Source: a virus
Virus record (IMG/VR): IMGVR_UViG_3300017527_000643
Location: 1-64,000 of that record
DNA length: 64,000 bases
Direction: 5' to 3' (one strand)
Part shown: piece by piece, positions 8,595 through 16,163 of the stretch
Layout: the number at the start of each line of letters is the position of its first letter
Numbering within the stretch: the stretch's first letter is position 1
Program-made: the position numbers and the translations under genes
Notes under the pieces: model-generated
Databases searched by the model: none
The model's input: only the letters and a program-made list of their open reading frames with translations
What the model was told of the DNA's origin: nothing

Positions 8595-8757
8595 GACTGG
8601 TATATCCCCAATAGAAGAGATCAAATGCAGTTGCGGGCATGAGATCAAGGGGCACATTAGTTCATGCCCTAACTGCAAGAAGACATTAGTTCCTGAGAAT
8701 CTACAAACTGCACCGAAAGATCCTCCTCCCGATAAAGAAGAATCAAAAGTTAAATAA
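8581..8757 (+). CDS. Small zinc-ribbon protein
   Basis: 58 residues. ATG 8581 lies nine bases after GGAGG (8567-8571); an ATG at 8572 is too close to that site. The sequence has a single treble-clef or ribbon motif, CSCGHEIKGHISSCPNCKK, with two CxC/CxxC knuckles, and a disordered Pro/Lys/Glu tail. The start lies inside the end of the nuclease gene, so translation is coupled. It may be a partner or adaptor for the nuclease, but nothing in the sequence proves this. Confidence 0.75.
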   Translation: MTFHKTGISPIEEIKCSCGHEIKGHISSCPNCKKTLVPENLQTAPKDPPPDKEESKVK

Positions 8758-8780
8758 TTGATCTAATCTCAGTTTATACT

Positions 8781-8823
8781 CTCTCCTGTAACTTTGGTTG
8801 CAAACCTTATGTTTACAGGAGAG
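8781..8823 (+). promoter_or_regulatory. Hairpin burying the Shine-Dalgarno of the prohead protease
   Basis: CTCTCCTGTAA (8781-8791) is the exact reverse complement of TTACAGGAGAG (8813-8823), an 11-base-pair stem. The right arm contains the AGGAGAG ribosome binding site of the gene starting at 8828. The 21-base loop can itself pair GGTT (8796-8799) with AACC (8803-8806). No T-run follows, so it is not a terminator. As drawn it would block ribosome binding until melted, by translation, a protein or temperature. Confidence 0.65.
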
Positions 8824-8827
8824 AACT

Positions 8828-9718
8828 ATGCCGTTTTACAAGACCGCTCAGACTCCCATCGTTAGCGTCTACGAATCGTCTGGAAAATTTAGTAAAAGAG
8901 CAGCCCAAAATGATGAAATGACACAGCAAGAAGACGATGCTGTGAAGACTGCGTTGAACATCTTATCAAAAGATGTTCTCAAGGCTGTTTCTAAAGTTTA
9001 TAACATATCTGATAATATCAATGATTATATTTTTCCAGTGCCTCGTGCGGTGACTGCTGATGAACCAAACAACAATGGTGATAATTTTAGGCATGATGAA
9101 CTTACGCGGTTCTCATCCAATCACCGTTGTTTAGTTTTTCAGACTTTCCGCAATGATCCTCTACATATAGAGCACGCAGCAGACGACCCAAAGAGTGCGC
9201 GTGGCTATATTCCTGATGCCCACTATGTGACAGCTAAGGATGACGATAAGCACGTTCTTACTGTTGTGGCGATGGATACTACTAAAGATGCGCCTCTAGC
9301 AGAAAGCTTATTGAGCGGGGATGTTGACACATTTTCTATGGGATGCATTTGTGACCAAGTGCGTTGTAGTTACAGCAAATGTAACTCTCCAGTGGCTAAC
9401 TCGGATAGGGACTTATGCGATCACTTGAAATGGTACAAAATGTCTACCATTGATGGTGAGCTTATTTATGAAGATTGCTTGGGAGTTGAGTACCAGGAAT
9501 TGTCCGTTGTTGGTAATCCTGCAGATCCTAAAGCAAAAACACAAGCTCTCCTGAAGTATGCTGCAAGAAAAGCTAAACTTGGTCAGCCTCGTGCGGCATT
9601 TAGTTTACTTTCTACATTAGTTAGTGAGCCAGACCAGCGAGAAGTAGCTAGATTCTTTAGTAAAAACGCAGGTAAGCTGCCTGAGTCTATGTTAAGATTA
9701 GCCGACAAAATCTTATAA
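8828..9718 (+). CDS. Prohead maturation protease (serine type)
   Basis: 296 residues from ATG 8828, seven bases after AGGAGA; an earlier in-frame ATG at 8798 lies in the regulatory hairpin and is rejected. Residues about 70-235 form the protease core: VPRAVTADEPNNNGD, HIEHAADDP with catalytic His (H113 or H116), and DTFSMG with nucleophile S170. These fit the herpesvirus-assemblin-like prohead protease group. After the serine comes a Cys/His cluster (C173, C175, C180, C185, C197, H199), an insertion seen in some large-phage maturation proteases that may bind zinc. The protease cuts scaffold and capsid N-termini during head maturation. The C-terminal 60 residues are helical. It lies directly upstream of the scaffold and capsid genes. 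Confidence 0.85.
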   Translation: MPFYKTAQTPIVSVYESSGKFSKRAAQNDEMTQQEDDAVKTALNILSKDVLKAVSKVYNISDNINDYIFPVPRAVTADEPNNNGDNFRHDELTRFSSNHRCLVFQTFRNDPLHIEHAADDPKSARGYIPDAHYVTAKDDDKHVLTVVAMDTTKDAPLAESLLSGDVDTFSMGCICDQVRCSYSKCNSPVANSDRDLCDHLKWYKMSTIDGELIYEDCLGVEYQELSVVGNPADPKAKTQALLKYAARKAKLGQPRAAFSLLSTLVSEPDQREVARFFSKNAGKLPESMLRLADKIL

Positions 9719-9798
9719 ATATAAACTTTCAAAATATTCTAACAGAAGTTTAACAATTTTTCCTATAAATTAGATAATAACAATAAGGAGTTTCAACA

Positions 9799-11526
9799 AT
9801 GTCGCATGGACTTCGCGCCCGCGTAGCAAAAAAAGCTAAGCGCCTAGCAAAAAAAGCGCAAGTAGCGCCGCCAGGTGCACCGCCCGCACCAGGGGCTGTA
9901 CCGGCCCCTGGAGCACCCACGGGCGCACCTCCTATGCCCGGTGCCCCTCCTGCTCCTGGAGCAGTCCCTGGAGCGCCAAAACCCCCCGGAAGGCCCCCTG
10001 CTGGCGGTGCGCCCCCCGGCGCACCTCCTGGCGCACCAGCACCGGGAGCACCTAAACCTAAAGAGGAAATCGAACAAGACGTAGAAAAGGACATTCGCAA
10101 GCAGAAAGAGACTGAAAGCAAGATTAATGATTTGGATGAAAAGGTAACTGCTATCAGCGATCAGGTGGAAGGGCTAACCAAATCTATAAATAAACTAGTA
10201 AACACTATACAAAAAGGCGACGGTGGCCCTACTGATTTTGAAAAGAAGTTCGAAGAAGTAAAAGAAGAAGACGACGAGGGACTATCTTCCTCTGAATTTG
10301 GTTTAGGTAACGACGATGACAGTCTTATTGTAAGCAAGGAGGGACATAAAATGTCCGATAAGCAAAAACTGAGAAAAGCGCGTAAGGAACGGCTGCAGGC
10401 GAAGGAACTTACGTATGAAATGAAGGAAATGCCCAACAAGAAGTACAAGCAACAAGTTCCAGCACCGACGATCACTAAGCTGAAGGACGAACCGGATGAT
10501 TGGGGTCAGTACCGGCTGAAGGCGTCAGACATGGCTATGGATCTGAACGCCGCTGGCGATGAGTGGGCTATTGTAAATAAGCACAACGATCAGGTTTTCT
10601 ACACAATCAAGCCGACTGCTGAGACTAAGGAAGTTTTCTCTACCCGTGAGTTTGCCGAGGCAGTAATCAACGACGTGCGCGAAATGGGCCTTGAAGCGGC
10701 CATGGATAAGTACGCTGCCCTTCCTATGGAATTCTTGAAAAAGAAGAAAGAGGAAGATGGCGACGGCGATGAGAAGCCGAAGATGCCGATGAAGATGAAG
10801 CCGAAGGACAAAGAAGAGAAGAAAATGCCTCCCTTTATGAAGAAAAAGAAAGAGGAGGATGTTGATGATAAGATGGAAGAAGAAGCTTGCGGTGCGATGA
10901 AGTCCGCACAAGCAGAAGAAGGTGATGCACCTGCGGAAGAAGAAGCTCCTGCAGAGGAAGTAGAGGCCGCTGCGGAGGAAGCACCCGCAGAAGAAGCCCC
11001 GGAAGAAGTAGCACCTGCAGAAGAATCTACTGATGATGAGCCTACGGAAGCTACAGCCTCGTTGGCTGACGTTCAGCGTAGATTCATTCGGGCATTCCGT
11101 CTAGCGCTTTCTGCCCAGCAGAAAAACCTGACTGACAATCCGCTCAAAGCAGCTTGGTACGAGACGCTGGCAGGGTTGGATATTCCTAACGCCGAGAAGG
11201 TGATCGAAGCTACGTTTGCTCGCGCTGCCGCTGAGCATTTCGAAGTTGCATTGCTGAAGACTGCTGAGTTCCTGGGTATGAGCGATGAGGCTTTTGTAGA
11301 AATGGAATCTCAGATTGGCGAATTGAATACCCAACCCCCTAAAACCGCATCCGAAGAAGAAGCAGATGAACGGCACCAGAAATCTGCTGCACTTCGGGCG
11401 CGTGCACATAATGCTTCGTTGCCGCTGTCCACAGCCAGTGACGCAGACCCTACCAACTTTGCTTCGCAGATCGAAAGCGCACTGCCGAAACCAAAGCTTC
11501 ATGGGGTAAGTCGGTTAGGTAAGTAA
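9799..11526 (+). CDS. Scaffold / prohead core protein
   Basis: 575 residues, ATG 9799 after AAGGAG. Regions: a basic start (1-23); a collagen-like Gly-Ala-Pro tract (about 25-92); a coiled coil (about 93-140); an acidic linker; a folded block (about 230-315); Lys- and Met-rich tracts; a Glu/Ala/Pro tract (about 370-420); and a helical C-terminal domain (about 425-575). The layout, charge bias and place between prohead protease and major capsid protein fit a scaffold, which fills the prohead core and is degraded. An internal in-frame start with a strong ribosome binding site at 10351 probably makes a second, shorter product. Base composition becomes more GC-rich after that point. Function is inferred from context. 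Confidence 0.7.
   Translation: MSHGLRARVAKKAKRLAKKAQVAPPGAPPAPGAVPAPGAPTGAPPMPGAPPAPGAVPGAPKPPGRPPAGGAPPGAPPGAPAPGAPKPKEEIEQDVEKDIRKQKETESKINDLDEKVTAISDQVEGLTKSINKLVNTIQKGDGGPTDFEKKFEEVKEEDDEGLSSSEFGLGNDDDSLIVSKEGHKMSDKQKLRKARKERLQAKELTYEMKEMPNKKYKQQVPAPTITKLKDEPDDWGQYRLKASDMAMDLNAAGDEWAIVNKHNDQVFYTIKPTAETKEVFSTREFAEAVINDVREMGLEAAMDKYAALPMEFLKKKKEEDGDGDEKPKMPMKMKPKDKEEKKMPPFMKKKKEEDVDDKMEEEACGAMKSAQAEEGDAPAEEEAPAEEVEAAAEEAPAEEAPEEVAPAEESTDDEPTEATASLADVQRRFIRAFRLALSAQQKNLTDNPLKAAWYETLAGLDIPNAEKVIEATFARAAAEHFEVALLKTAEFLGMSDEAFVEMESQIGELNTQPPKTASEEEADERHQKSAALRARAHNASLPLSTASDADPTNFASQIESALPKPKLHGVSRLGK
10351..11526 (+). CDS. Predicted internal-start scaffold product
   Basis: An AAGGAGGG ribosome binding site (10336-10343) lies eight bases before ATG 10351, which is exactly 184 codons into the scaffold frame. 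Translation from here would give a 391-residue protein lacking the Gly-Ala-Pro tract and first coiled coil. Nested in-frame scaffold products are established in lambda (Nu3 within C). Codon use also shifts here towards AAG, CTG and CAG, as if two once separate genes were fused or the C-terminal part is the abundant form. Not proven without protein data. Confidence 0.55.
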   Translation: MSDKQKLRKARKERLQAKELTYEMKEMPNKKYKQQVPAPTITKLKDEPDDWGQYRLKASDMAMDLNAAGDEWAIVNKHNDQVFYTIKPTAETKEVFSTREFAEAVINDVREMGLEAAMDKYAALPMEFLKKKKEEDGDGDEKPKMPMKMKPKDKEEKKMPPFMKKKKEEDVDDKMEEEACGAMKSAQAEEGDAPAEEEAPAEEVEAAAEEAPAEEAPEEVAPAEESTDDEPTEATASLADVQRRFIRAFRLALSAQQKNLTDNPLKAAWYETLAGLDIPNAEKVIEATFARAAAEHFEVALLKTAEFLGMSDEAFVEMESQIGELNTQPPKTASEEEADERHQKSAALRARAHNASLPLSTASDADPTNFASQIESALPKPKLHGVSRLGK

Positions 11527-11585
11527 TCTAACACTTTGTTTTTTGAATAAAAAACTTGATGAAAGCTTAAAGAGGAGAAAGTAAA

Positions 11586-12308
11586 ATGCTAGACAAAAAA
11601 AGAGGATACGCGTATGACCGCCCGTTCTATGATGTAGACACTAACGTTAACATCTGGGCAGGTATGGTTGCCTTCCTAGCAACCAATGCGGCTGGAGCAA
11701 CTGTGGCAACTACGGCTGCTTCTGGTTCGGTTCCTATTGGAACCTTCTGGAAGGATAGTGCGCTGGCCTACATCCGTACCAACATTGAGAGTGGTACATT
11801 CAATGCTACGAATACGCTCAACTTGAGCAAGGGTAATGTGCTTGGAACCGGATTCATTAAGGTAACGAGTGCTACTGGCATGACCGTGTATACTCAGGGA
11901 ACTGACTATACGGTATCAACCACGAATGGTGTAGTTACACGCCTGGCTGCAGGTACTATTCCTGCCCTGGCCACCGTTCTGATTTGGTACAGCTATAACC
12001 TGCAGCAGACCCAAGTTTATTGGGACAATGTGTCCACGCAGTTCACCGCCGCAGGCCAGAACTATGATCGTCAGCCTGATGATACCTTGGGTTCTGGCAA
12101 GATCACGGTTGCTGAGAGTGACGCAAAGCTGTACACCGATCAGTACGATGTCAACCAGACTTACACCCTGAATGCGCCACTTTATTCCAATTCAGTGAGT
12201 CAGTGGACGACTGTTGCTGGATTTACCAATGTGTGTGGTCGTGTAATTGGCGTGCCGACTGCCGCAGATCCGTTCCTGGGAGTGCAGCAGATTACGGTGG
12301 CTGTGTAA
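11586..12308 (+). CDS. Capsid decoration or minor head protein candidate
   Basis: 240 residues, ATG 11586 preceded by AGAGGAGAAAG. It is Ala/Thr/Gly-rich, beta-rich, without enzyme motifs. Residues about 75-135 form an Ig-like module with the pattern GTDYTVSTTNGVVTRL followed by strands ending WYSYNL; similar modules occur in the sheath and baseplate genes of this window. Position between scaffold and major capsid protein, high-expression codon use and a strong ribosome site fit a decoration or minor capsid protein. The family is not recognised with certainty. Confidence 0.6.
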   Translation: MLDKKRGYAYDRPFYDVDTNVNIWAGMVAFLATNAAGATVATTAASGSVPIGTFWKDSALAYIRTNIESGTFNATNTLNLSKGNVLGTGFIKVTSATGMTVYTQGTDYTVSTTNGVVTRLAAGTIPALATVLIWYSYNLQQTQVYWDNVSTQFTAAGQNYDRQPDDTLGSGKITVAESDAKLYTDQYDVNQTYTLNAPLYSNSVSQWTTVAGFTNVCGRVIGVPTAADPFLGVQQITVAV

Positions 12309-12365
12309 GTTAGGACACCGGGAGTCTTAACCGCTACTTAAACCATTTGTCAAGGAGGATTAGTT

Positions 12366-13502
12366 ATGAAGTTTAACCCGTACACCAGCAAGCAGGCTTC
12401 CGGTGTAGAAACGCTGGACCGAAAAACCGGAGCACCTTTCAACCCAATGAATGTGGGCAAAGTACAGAAGTCTGGCAATATGCAGATCTCTGCTTCTGAG
12501 CGTATGTTCAACAACCAAGGCGAAATCAACGCCAGCGGTAACGGTGAAGTTCTCGAAAAGATCAAGCACCTGCTGGACGGTATGGCTGACGGCACTTATG
12601 ACGTTGAGCGTACCGCCTCGTATGCAGGCGAAGGGATGAGCGGAGCGGAGAGTGATGCTATTCTTCGTGAAGCTTTCTCCGATCCTTCAAGCGAGGGATT
12701 CCGCCAGGTTGGTCAGGGCCTCCTGAACCCCATTAAGGAAGTCATTGACTATGAGGGTCTGGCACGCAAAGTATTCGCGCCCAGAACCGTGAAGGCTGGG
12801 GAAGTTGTACGTTACGACAAGGACGTGTACATCCGGGGTTGGGTGATCGCAGAAGACGGTCAGACCCCGCAGTCCGTTGTCGAGGGACGCTACATCTACC
12901 CGCCTGAGTTCGAAGTTACCGCTTATCCTTCGATTGAGATCAAGGACAAGTATCGTGCGCAGTACGCCATCCTGGCCCGTGTGCAGGATCGTGCGCGTAT
13001 GAGCATTGAGTACCAGGAAGACTTGGCGCTCATCAACCTGCTGCAGGCTGGCGCGAACGCCACCAACACTACCACGTTCTTTGCTACACTGAACTTGGCA
13101 GCGCTGGAAGGCATTCGTTACCAGATTGAGCGGCACCGTCTGATCTGTGACAAGTTCATCATCCATCGTCAGGAAGTCTCTGACTTGGTGAACACTCTGT
13201 CCCAGCAGGTGGACCCGGTAACCCAGCGTGAGTTGATCATGGCCGGTTACATCGGTACCGTGCTGAATGCTATGATCGTGACCACTGCCGGTACGCAGAC
13301 GTTTGAAATTCTGCAGCCTGGTGAAGTTGTGGCCGTTACCGCCCCTGAGTACTTGGGTGGTATGCCTATCCGTGTCGAGTTGTTCAGCGAGCCTGTCAAC
13401 GAGTTCATGGAAGGCCGTCCGCGCCAGGGTTGGTTCTGGTACGAGTTGATTGCACAGGTACTCGTGAATCCTGCTGGTGTTGCACAGGGCACCAAGGTTT
13501 AA
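12366..13502 (+). CDS. Major capsid protein (HK97 fold)
   Basis: 378 residues, ATG 12366 after AAGGAGG. The first 100 or so residues are a helical N-terminal arm, likely cut by the prohead protease. Then comes a core with E-loop-like segment (GEVVRYDKDVYIRGWV), a long spine helix (ARMSIEYQEDLALINLLQAG), P-domain strands, and a C-terminal segment on the conserved 'hub of the A-domain' style (VVAVTAPEYLGGMPIRVELF). Very strong ribosome site and the most GC-rich, optimised codons in the head module fit the most abundant virion protein. Assignment is from fold-like pattern, length, position after the scaffold and codon bias. Confidence 0.82.
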   Translation: MKFNPYTSKQASGVETLDRKTGAPFNPMNVGKVQKSGNMQISASERMFNNQGEINASGNGEVLEKIKHLLDGMADGTYDVERTASYAGEGMSGAESDAILREAFSDPSSEGFRQVGQGLLNPIKEVIDYEGLARKVFAPRTVKAGEVVRYDKDVYIRGWVIAEDGQTPQSVVEGRYIYPPEFEVTAYPSIEIKDKYRAQYAILARVQDRARMSIEYQEDLALINLLQAGANATNTTTFFATLNLAALEGIRYQIERHRLICDKFIIHRQEVSDLVNTLSQQVDPVTQRELIMAGYIGTVLNAMIVTTAGTQTFEILQPGEVVAVTAPEYLGGMPIRVELFSEPVNEFMEGRPRQGWFWYELIAQVLVNPAGVAQGTKV

Positions 13503-13537
13503 CGAGTAGCTAACTAGTTGTATTGATTAGCATGTAG

Positions 13538-13564
13538 CCATCTGGGAGATAACCTCCCAGGTGG
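13538..13564 (+). other. Stem-loop downstream of the capsid gene
   Basis: CCATCTGGGAG (13538-13548) pairs with CTCCCAGGTGG (13554-13564) over 11 positions with one G-T wobble and an ATAAC loop. Only TTT follows, so it is a weak terminator at best. Its place between the capsid gene and the next gene suits an mRNA-stabilising or attenuating element that keeps capsid transcript levels high. Confidence 0.5.
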
Positions 13565-13605
13565 TTTACGTGCGTTTACAACCTTACAAATAGGGAGGAT
13601 CGAAA

Positions 13606-14037
13606 ATGAAGTTTGACAAAAATGCCGCACGGGACCAACTGGACCTTGCAGCCAACGAATTGGAGAAAGCTGGTTTTGCCGATCTGGCAGAAAAAGTCGA
13701 TTACTATGCTGCACGCCTGATGAAGGCTACCGCCAGTGAGATTCCGTTGGTCAAACGCGCCCTCTCTAGAATCCAACAAGAAGCTAAAAAGAGGTTGGGT
13801 GCAGCACAAAAACCCAAGGCTGCTACCAAAAAGGATAAGGCAACGGCTGCTACTTCTAAATCTCGGCGTGCGGGTGAGGCCAGGAAGGCAACATTGAAGA
13901 GACGCCTGAAGACCATCGTTGCTAATCGTAAGAAGGCAGCAGAACGCTTGGAAGCTCTGCGGGCCGACCGCCAAGAGCGTCGGAGTGGCAAGGAAGCGCG
14001 GAGACATTCTAGGAAGAAGAGAATTTCTAAATCCTAG
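13606..14037 (+). CDS. Small protein with helical head and basic tail
   Basis: 143 residues after a GGGAGGATCG site. Residues 1-65 form a helical domain (DQLDLAANELEKAGFADLAE). From residue 66 on the chain is Lys, Arg and Ala, with a final run of RRHSRKKRISKS. The basic tail resembles histone-like or internal head proteins that bind packaged DNA. It is the last gene before a clear terminator, so it belongs to the capsid transcript. No named family is recognised. Confidence 0.65.
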   Translation: MKFDKNAARDQLDLAANELEKAGFADLAEKVDYYAARLMKATASEIPLVKRALSRIQQEAKKRLGAAQKPKAATKKDKATAATSKSRRAGEARKATLKRRLKTIVANRKKAAERLEALRADRQERRSGKEARRHSRKKRISKS

Positions 14038-14061
14038 CAAATATAAATAAAAGCATGAATC

Positions 14062-14093
14062 AAGGCATACTCTTCGGGGTATGCCTTTTTTTG
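14062..14093 (+). terminator. Rho-independent terminator after the head module
   Basis: AGGCATACTC (14063-14072), loop TTCG, then GGGTATGCCT (14077-14086), with one T-G wobble, followed by a run of seven T. This is a textbook terminator with the very stable UUCG tetraloop. It closes the capsid operon. Confidence 0.92.
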
Positions 14094-14150
14094 TTTATAA
14101 ACTAAACTTATAGATATTTTTGTAACAGTAATTAAGTTTTTTGCATGTAA

Positions 14151-14200
14151 TATAATAGAATAGGACTGAAATTGCGTAGAAACCCATAGTGGGTTGCTAC
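14151..14200 (+). promoter_or_regulatory. Probable promoter -10 and leader hairpin
   Basis: A TATAAT lies at 14151-14156 in a very AT-rich stretch just after the terminator; I see no good -35 at the right distance. Downstream, GTAG (14176-14179) plus AACCC (14181-14185) pair with GGGTT (14191-14195) plus CTAC (14197-14200), a two-part stem with one mismatch. The arrangement fits a new transcript that starts here with a structured leader before the gene at 14230. Confidence 0.45.
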
Positions 14201-14229
14201 AACGCCACGAAACGAAAAGGAGAAGTAAA

Positions 14230-14904
14230 ATGGCGACCAAAGGAAAGAAGAATGTGAAAACTGCGAGAGCACGTAGACTTACCCTGCAGAACCTCATTGC
14301 TGAAGGTGAGGAAATTTGGGTAACAAACAGATCTGGAGAACTTACGGGTAAAGAAGCCGGTAATATTGTTCTTCAGGTAGGTTCGGGCAACATGATCGAT
14401 ACTGTTGTAATTCCTCCTGGAAAAGACCCCGTATGCCTGACAGATCAGGTTACTCCTAAACTTCTGGCCGATTGCATGGATTTGTTCAAGCTGGTGCGTG
14501 CGGACGCGCTGGTGCTGCAAGATCCTGCACACGCGGAAGCGTATTACGAGAAGAATAAGTCTCGCAAAAACGTTGTAGAAGAGAAGATCAACAAGTTTAT
14601 CAAAATGAAGCCTGAAGATGTTGTAGTAAAGAAAGCTTCATCGGCAAACGTTGAGATCAATCCTAAGATTGGTGATATTTGCCTGAAAGCTAAGCATGCT
14701 GCGCTGTCTGAGCATGAATCGCTTGAGCGTTTGATGGAGCAGGAGTCCGTTCTGAAATTGGATGATTACAACTATCTGATGATGAACGGCGTCTACAACG
14801 GTGTCAAGCGCTGGGCTAAGGATCAGCAAAACAAGCTTTTGAAGGCTGAGATGGCAACGCTGGATGACGAGGAAGATCCAGTAGAAGCAGCGTTGAATAA
14901 GTAA
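14230..14904 (+). CDS. Unrecognised head/neck-region protein, 224 residues
   Basis: ATG 14230 follows AAAAGGAGAAG; an in-frame TTG at 14194 lies in the leader and is rejected. The N-terminus is basic (MATKGKKNVKTARARR). Residues about 15-85 are beta-rich (NIVLQVGSGNMIDTVVIPPG), and the rest is helical with an acidic end. The beta part resembles small capsid-associated domains, but I cannot name the family. First gene after the terminator, so head completion or decoration is plausible. Confidence 0.65.
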   Translation: MATKGKKNVKTARARRLTLQNLIAEGEEIWVTNRSGELTGKEAGNIVLQVGSGNMIDTVVIPPGKDPVCLTDQVTPKLLADCMDLFKLVRADALVLQDPAHAEAYYEKNKSRKNVVEEKINKFIKMKPEDVVVKKASSANVEINPKIGDICLKAKHAALSEHESLERLMEQESVLKLDDYNYLMMNGVYNGVKRWAKDQQNKLLKAEMATLDDEEDPVEAALNK

Positions 14905-14917
14905 CGGTTTGAATGAA

Positions 14918-14943
14918 AGGAGGGGGGCTTTGGTCCCCCTCCT
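14918..14943 (+). other. Strong GC-rich stem-loop between genes
   Basis: AGGAGGGGG (14918-14926) pairs perfectly with CCCCCTCCT (14935-14943), loop of eight bases. Only a short TATTT follows, so termination would be partial. The next gene's own ribosome site (AGAGGAG) lies after the stem and stays free. A partial terminator or processing site is likely. Confidence 0.55.
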
Positions 14944-14964
14944 ATTTGAAAAGAGGAGTTTACA

Positions 14965-15903
14965 ATGCCATTGCTTACCGCTGAAAAGCACCAATGGACT
15001 AAGCAGCCGCCCTATAATTTTTATCATTTTCCTGATGAGCACCGGGCTGGCTGGCAAGTCTTTTGGGAAGAGATGGACGGCGATATCGATAAGATATTAG
15101 AGTTCGCAAAGAAAGCGGATATCGAGTGCCCAAACGAGTGGTATGAAAGTCTGCACCGTTTCCTATTTCTTACCTTCGATGGCAATGTGAAGCTTCTGAA
15201 GTGTGGTGCAGATACGTCTTTTGGAACGTTCATCCAAAAGATCCGAGATTCACACTTCAACAATCCAAAGAATAAGCAATGGTATACGGTTCGCGGGATA
15301 ACCCAGAATAACTTCATTGCTATGCTAGAACGTGCTGTCGATATCAAGGATGTTCGACAGGCAGTTGCGTTTGTAAACGCCCGTGTAAAGGATATGGGAT
15401 TCTTCCTTTACAGTGAGTTTGTCCTTTCAAAAACTAAGGGTAAGAGTGAGATTAAAAGCGTAGCGTCCCACTTGAACAAGAAAGCCTATAAGCTTGAGAT
15501 GGAAGCTATGGGACATTCTCCATTGGAGGTATTGAAGGACGGAGACATTATTCGCCATAGCTTATTCCCGGAAGATGAGTTTGAAATCAGTGAAATTGTA
15601 CGAGATGAAAACAAAGAAATTGAAATGCTGGTTACGCTTGATAAGCAGGGGCGTGTAGCTTTTGTTACAGACCTTTGGAATGTAGCGCAAACACAGCCTG
15701 GAGTGCAACCTATAGGGCAACCTCCTGATCAAACTGATACTACCCCTGATGTAGGTGCGCTTTTACAAATAGATGACTATAACGAGTTTATAAATGCGTT
15801 GGAAGTACAAACACAGCAGAACACAAGTTTAGTTCCCCGGCGCGACGAAATTATTCAACAGTGGCAGCAAAGTCATCCAGGAACGCATACGGTTAGTTTT
15901 TAG
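14965..15903 (+). CDS. Unrecognised protein, 312 residues
   Basis: ATG 14965 follows AAGAGGAG. The N-terminal 210 residues look globular and helical with many aromatic residues (YNFYHFPDEHRAGWQVFWEE). The C-terminal third is Gln/Thr/Pro-rich and disordered, ending QQWQQSHPGTHTVSF. No catalytic motif is visible. Its position among head-completion genes suggests a structural or assembly role. Family unknown. Confidence 0.65.
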   Translation: MPLLTAEKHQWTKQPPYNFYHFPDEHRAGWQVFWEEMDGDIDKILEFAKKADIECPNEWYESLHRFLFLTFDGNVKLLKCGADTSFGTFIQKIRDSHFNNPKNKQWYTVRGITQNNFIAMLERAVDIKDVRQAVAFVNARVKDMGFFLYSEFVLSKTKGKSEIKSVASHLNKKAYKLEMEAMGHSPLEVLKDGDIIRHSLFPEDEFEISEIVRDENKEIEMLVTLDKQGRVAFVTDLWNVAQTQPGVQPIGQPPDQTDTTPDVGALLQIDDYNEFINALEVQTQQNTSLVPRRDEIIQQWQQSHPGTHTVSF

Positions 15904-15934
15904 TCTAATAACGAAACGAAAAGCAGGTACAATA

Positions 15935-16162
15935 ATGGAAAACAATCAGTTTGTTACGAATGATTTGAGCCTAGCGGCTTATTTAGTGATGCGTGGTTGT
16001 GAATTAAAGCAGGCTCAACAATTGGGTAAAACATTCAAGTTTATTATAAACTTGGGCGACCACAGAGCACGGACATTGCAAGCTGATTTTATAAATTCTG
16101 AAGCAAGGCGGTTTGATGGTGCAGTTCGTGATCTGAAAAAGATCATGTTTAGTGGAGGCTAG
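15935..16162 (+). CDS. DUF5659-like small phage protein
   Basis: 75 residues. The pattern fits DUF5659: an opening F-x-T-x-DLSLAAYLVMRG, a central beta turn with FKFIINLGD, and a final helix with VRDLKKIMF. Members are small phage proteins of unknown role that often sit in structural gene clusters. The start has a leader with CGAAACGAAAAG at 15912-15923, shared with two other genes here. Confidence 0.7.
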   Translation: MENNQFVTNDLSLAAYLVMRGCELKQAQQLGKTFKFIINLGDHRARTLQADFINSEARRFDGAVRDLKKIMFSGG

Positions 16163-16163
16163 G

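Noticed and set aside
9714-14049. TATAAATA boxes (9714-9721 and 14042-14049) like T4 late promoters
   Set aside because: Both lie at gene ends (inside a stop codon region and before a terminator), and no T4-type late sigma gene is seen. Such boxes arise by chance in AT-rich DNA.
14918-14947. GC-rich stem as a full terminator
   Set aside because: Only TATTT follows and the next gene starts 22 bases later with no new promoter; kept as a stem-loop only.
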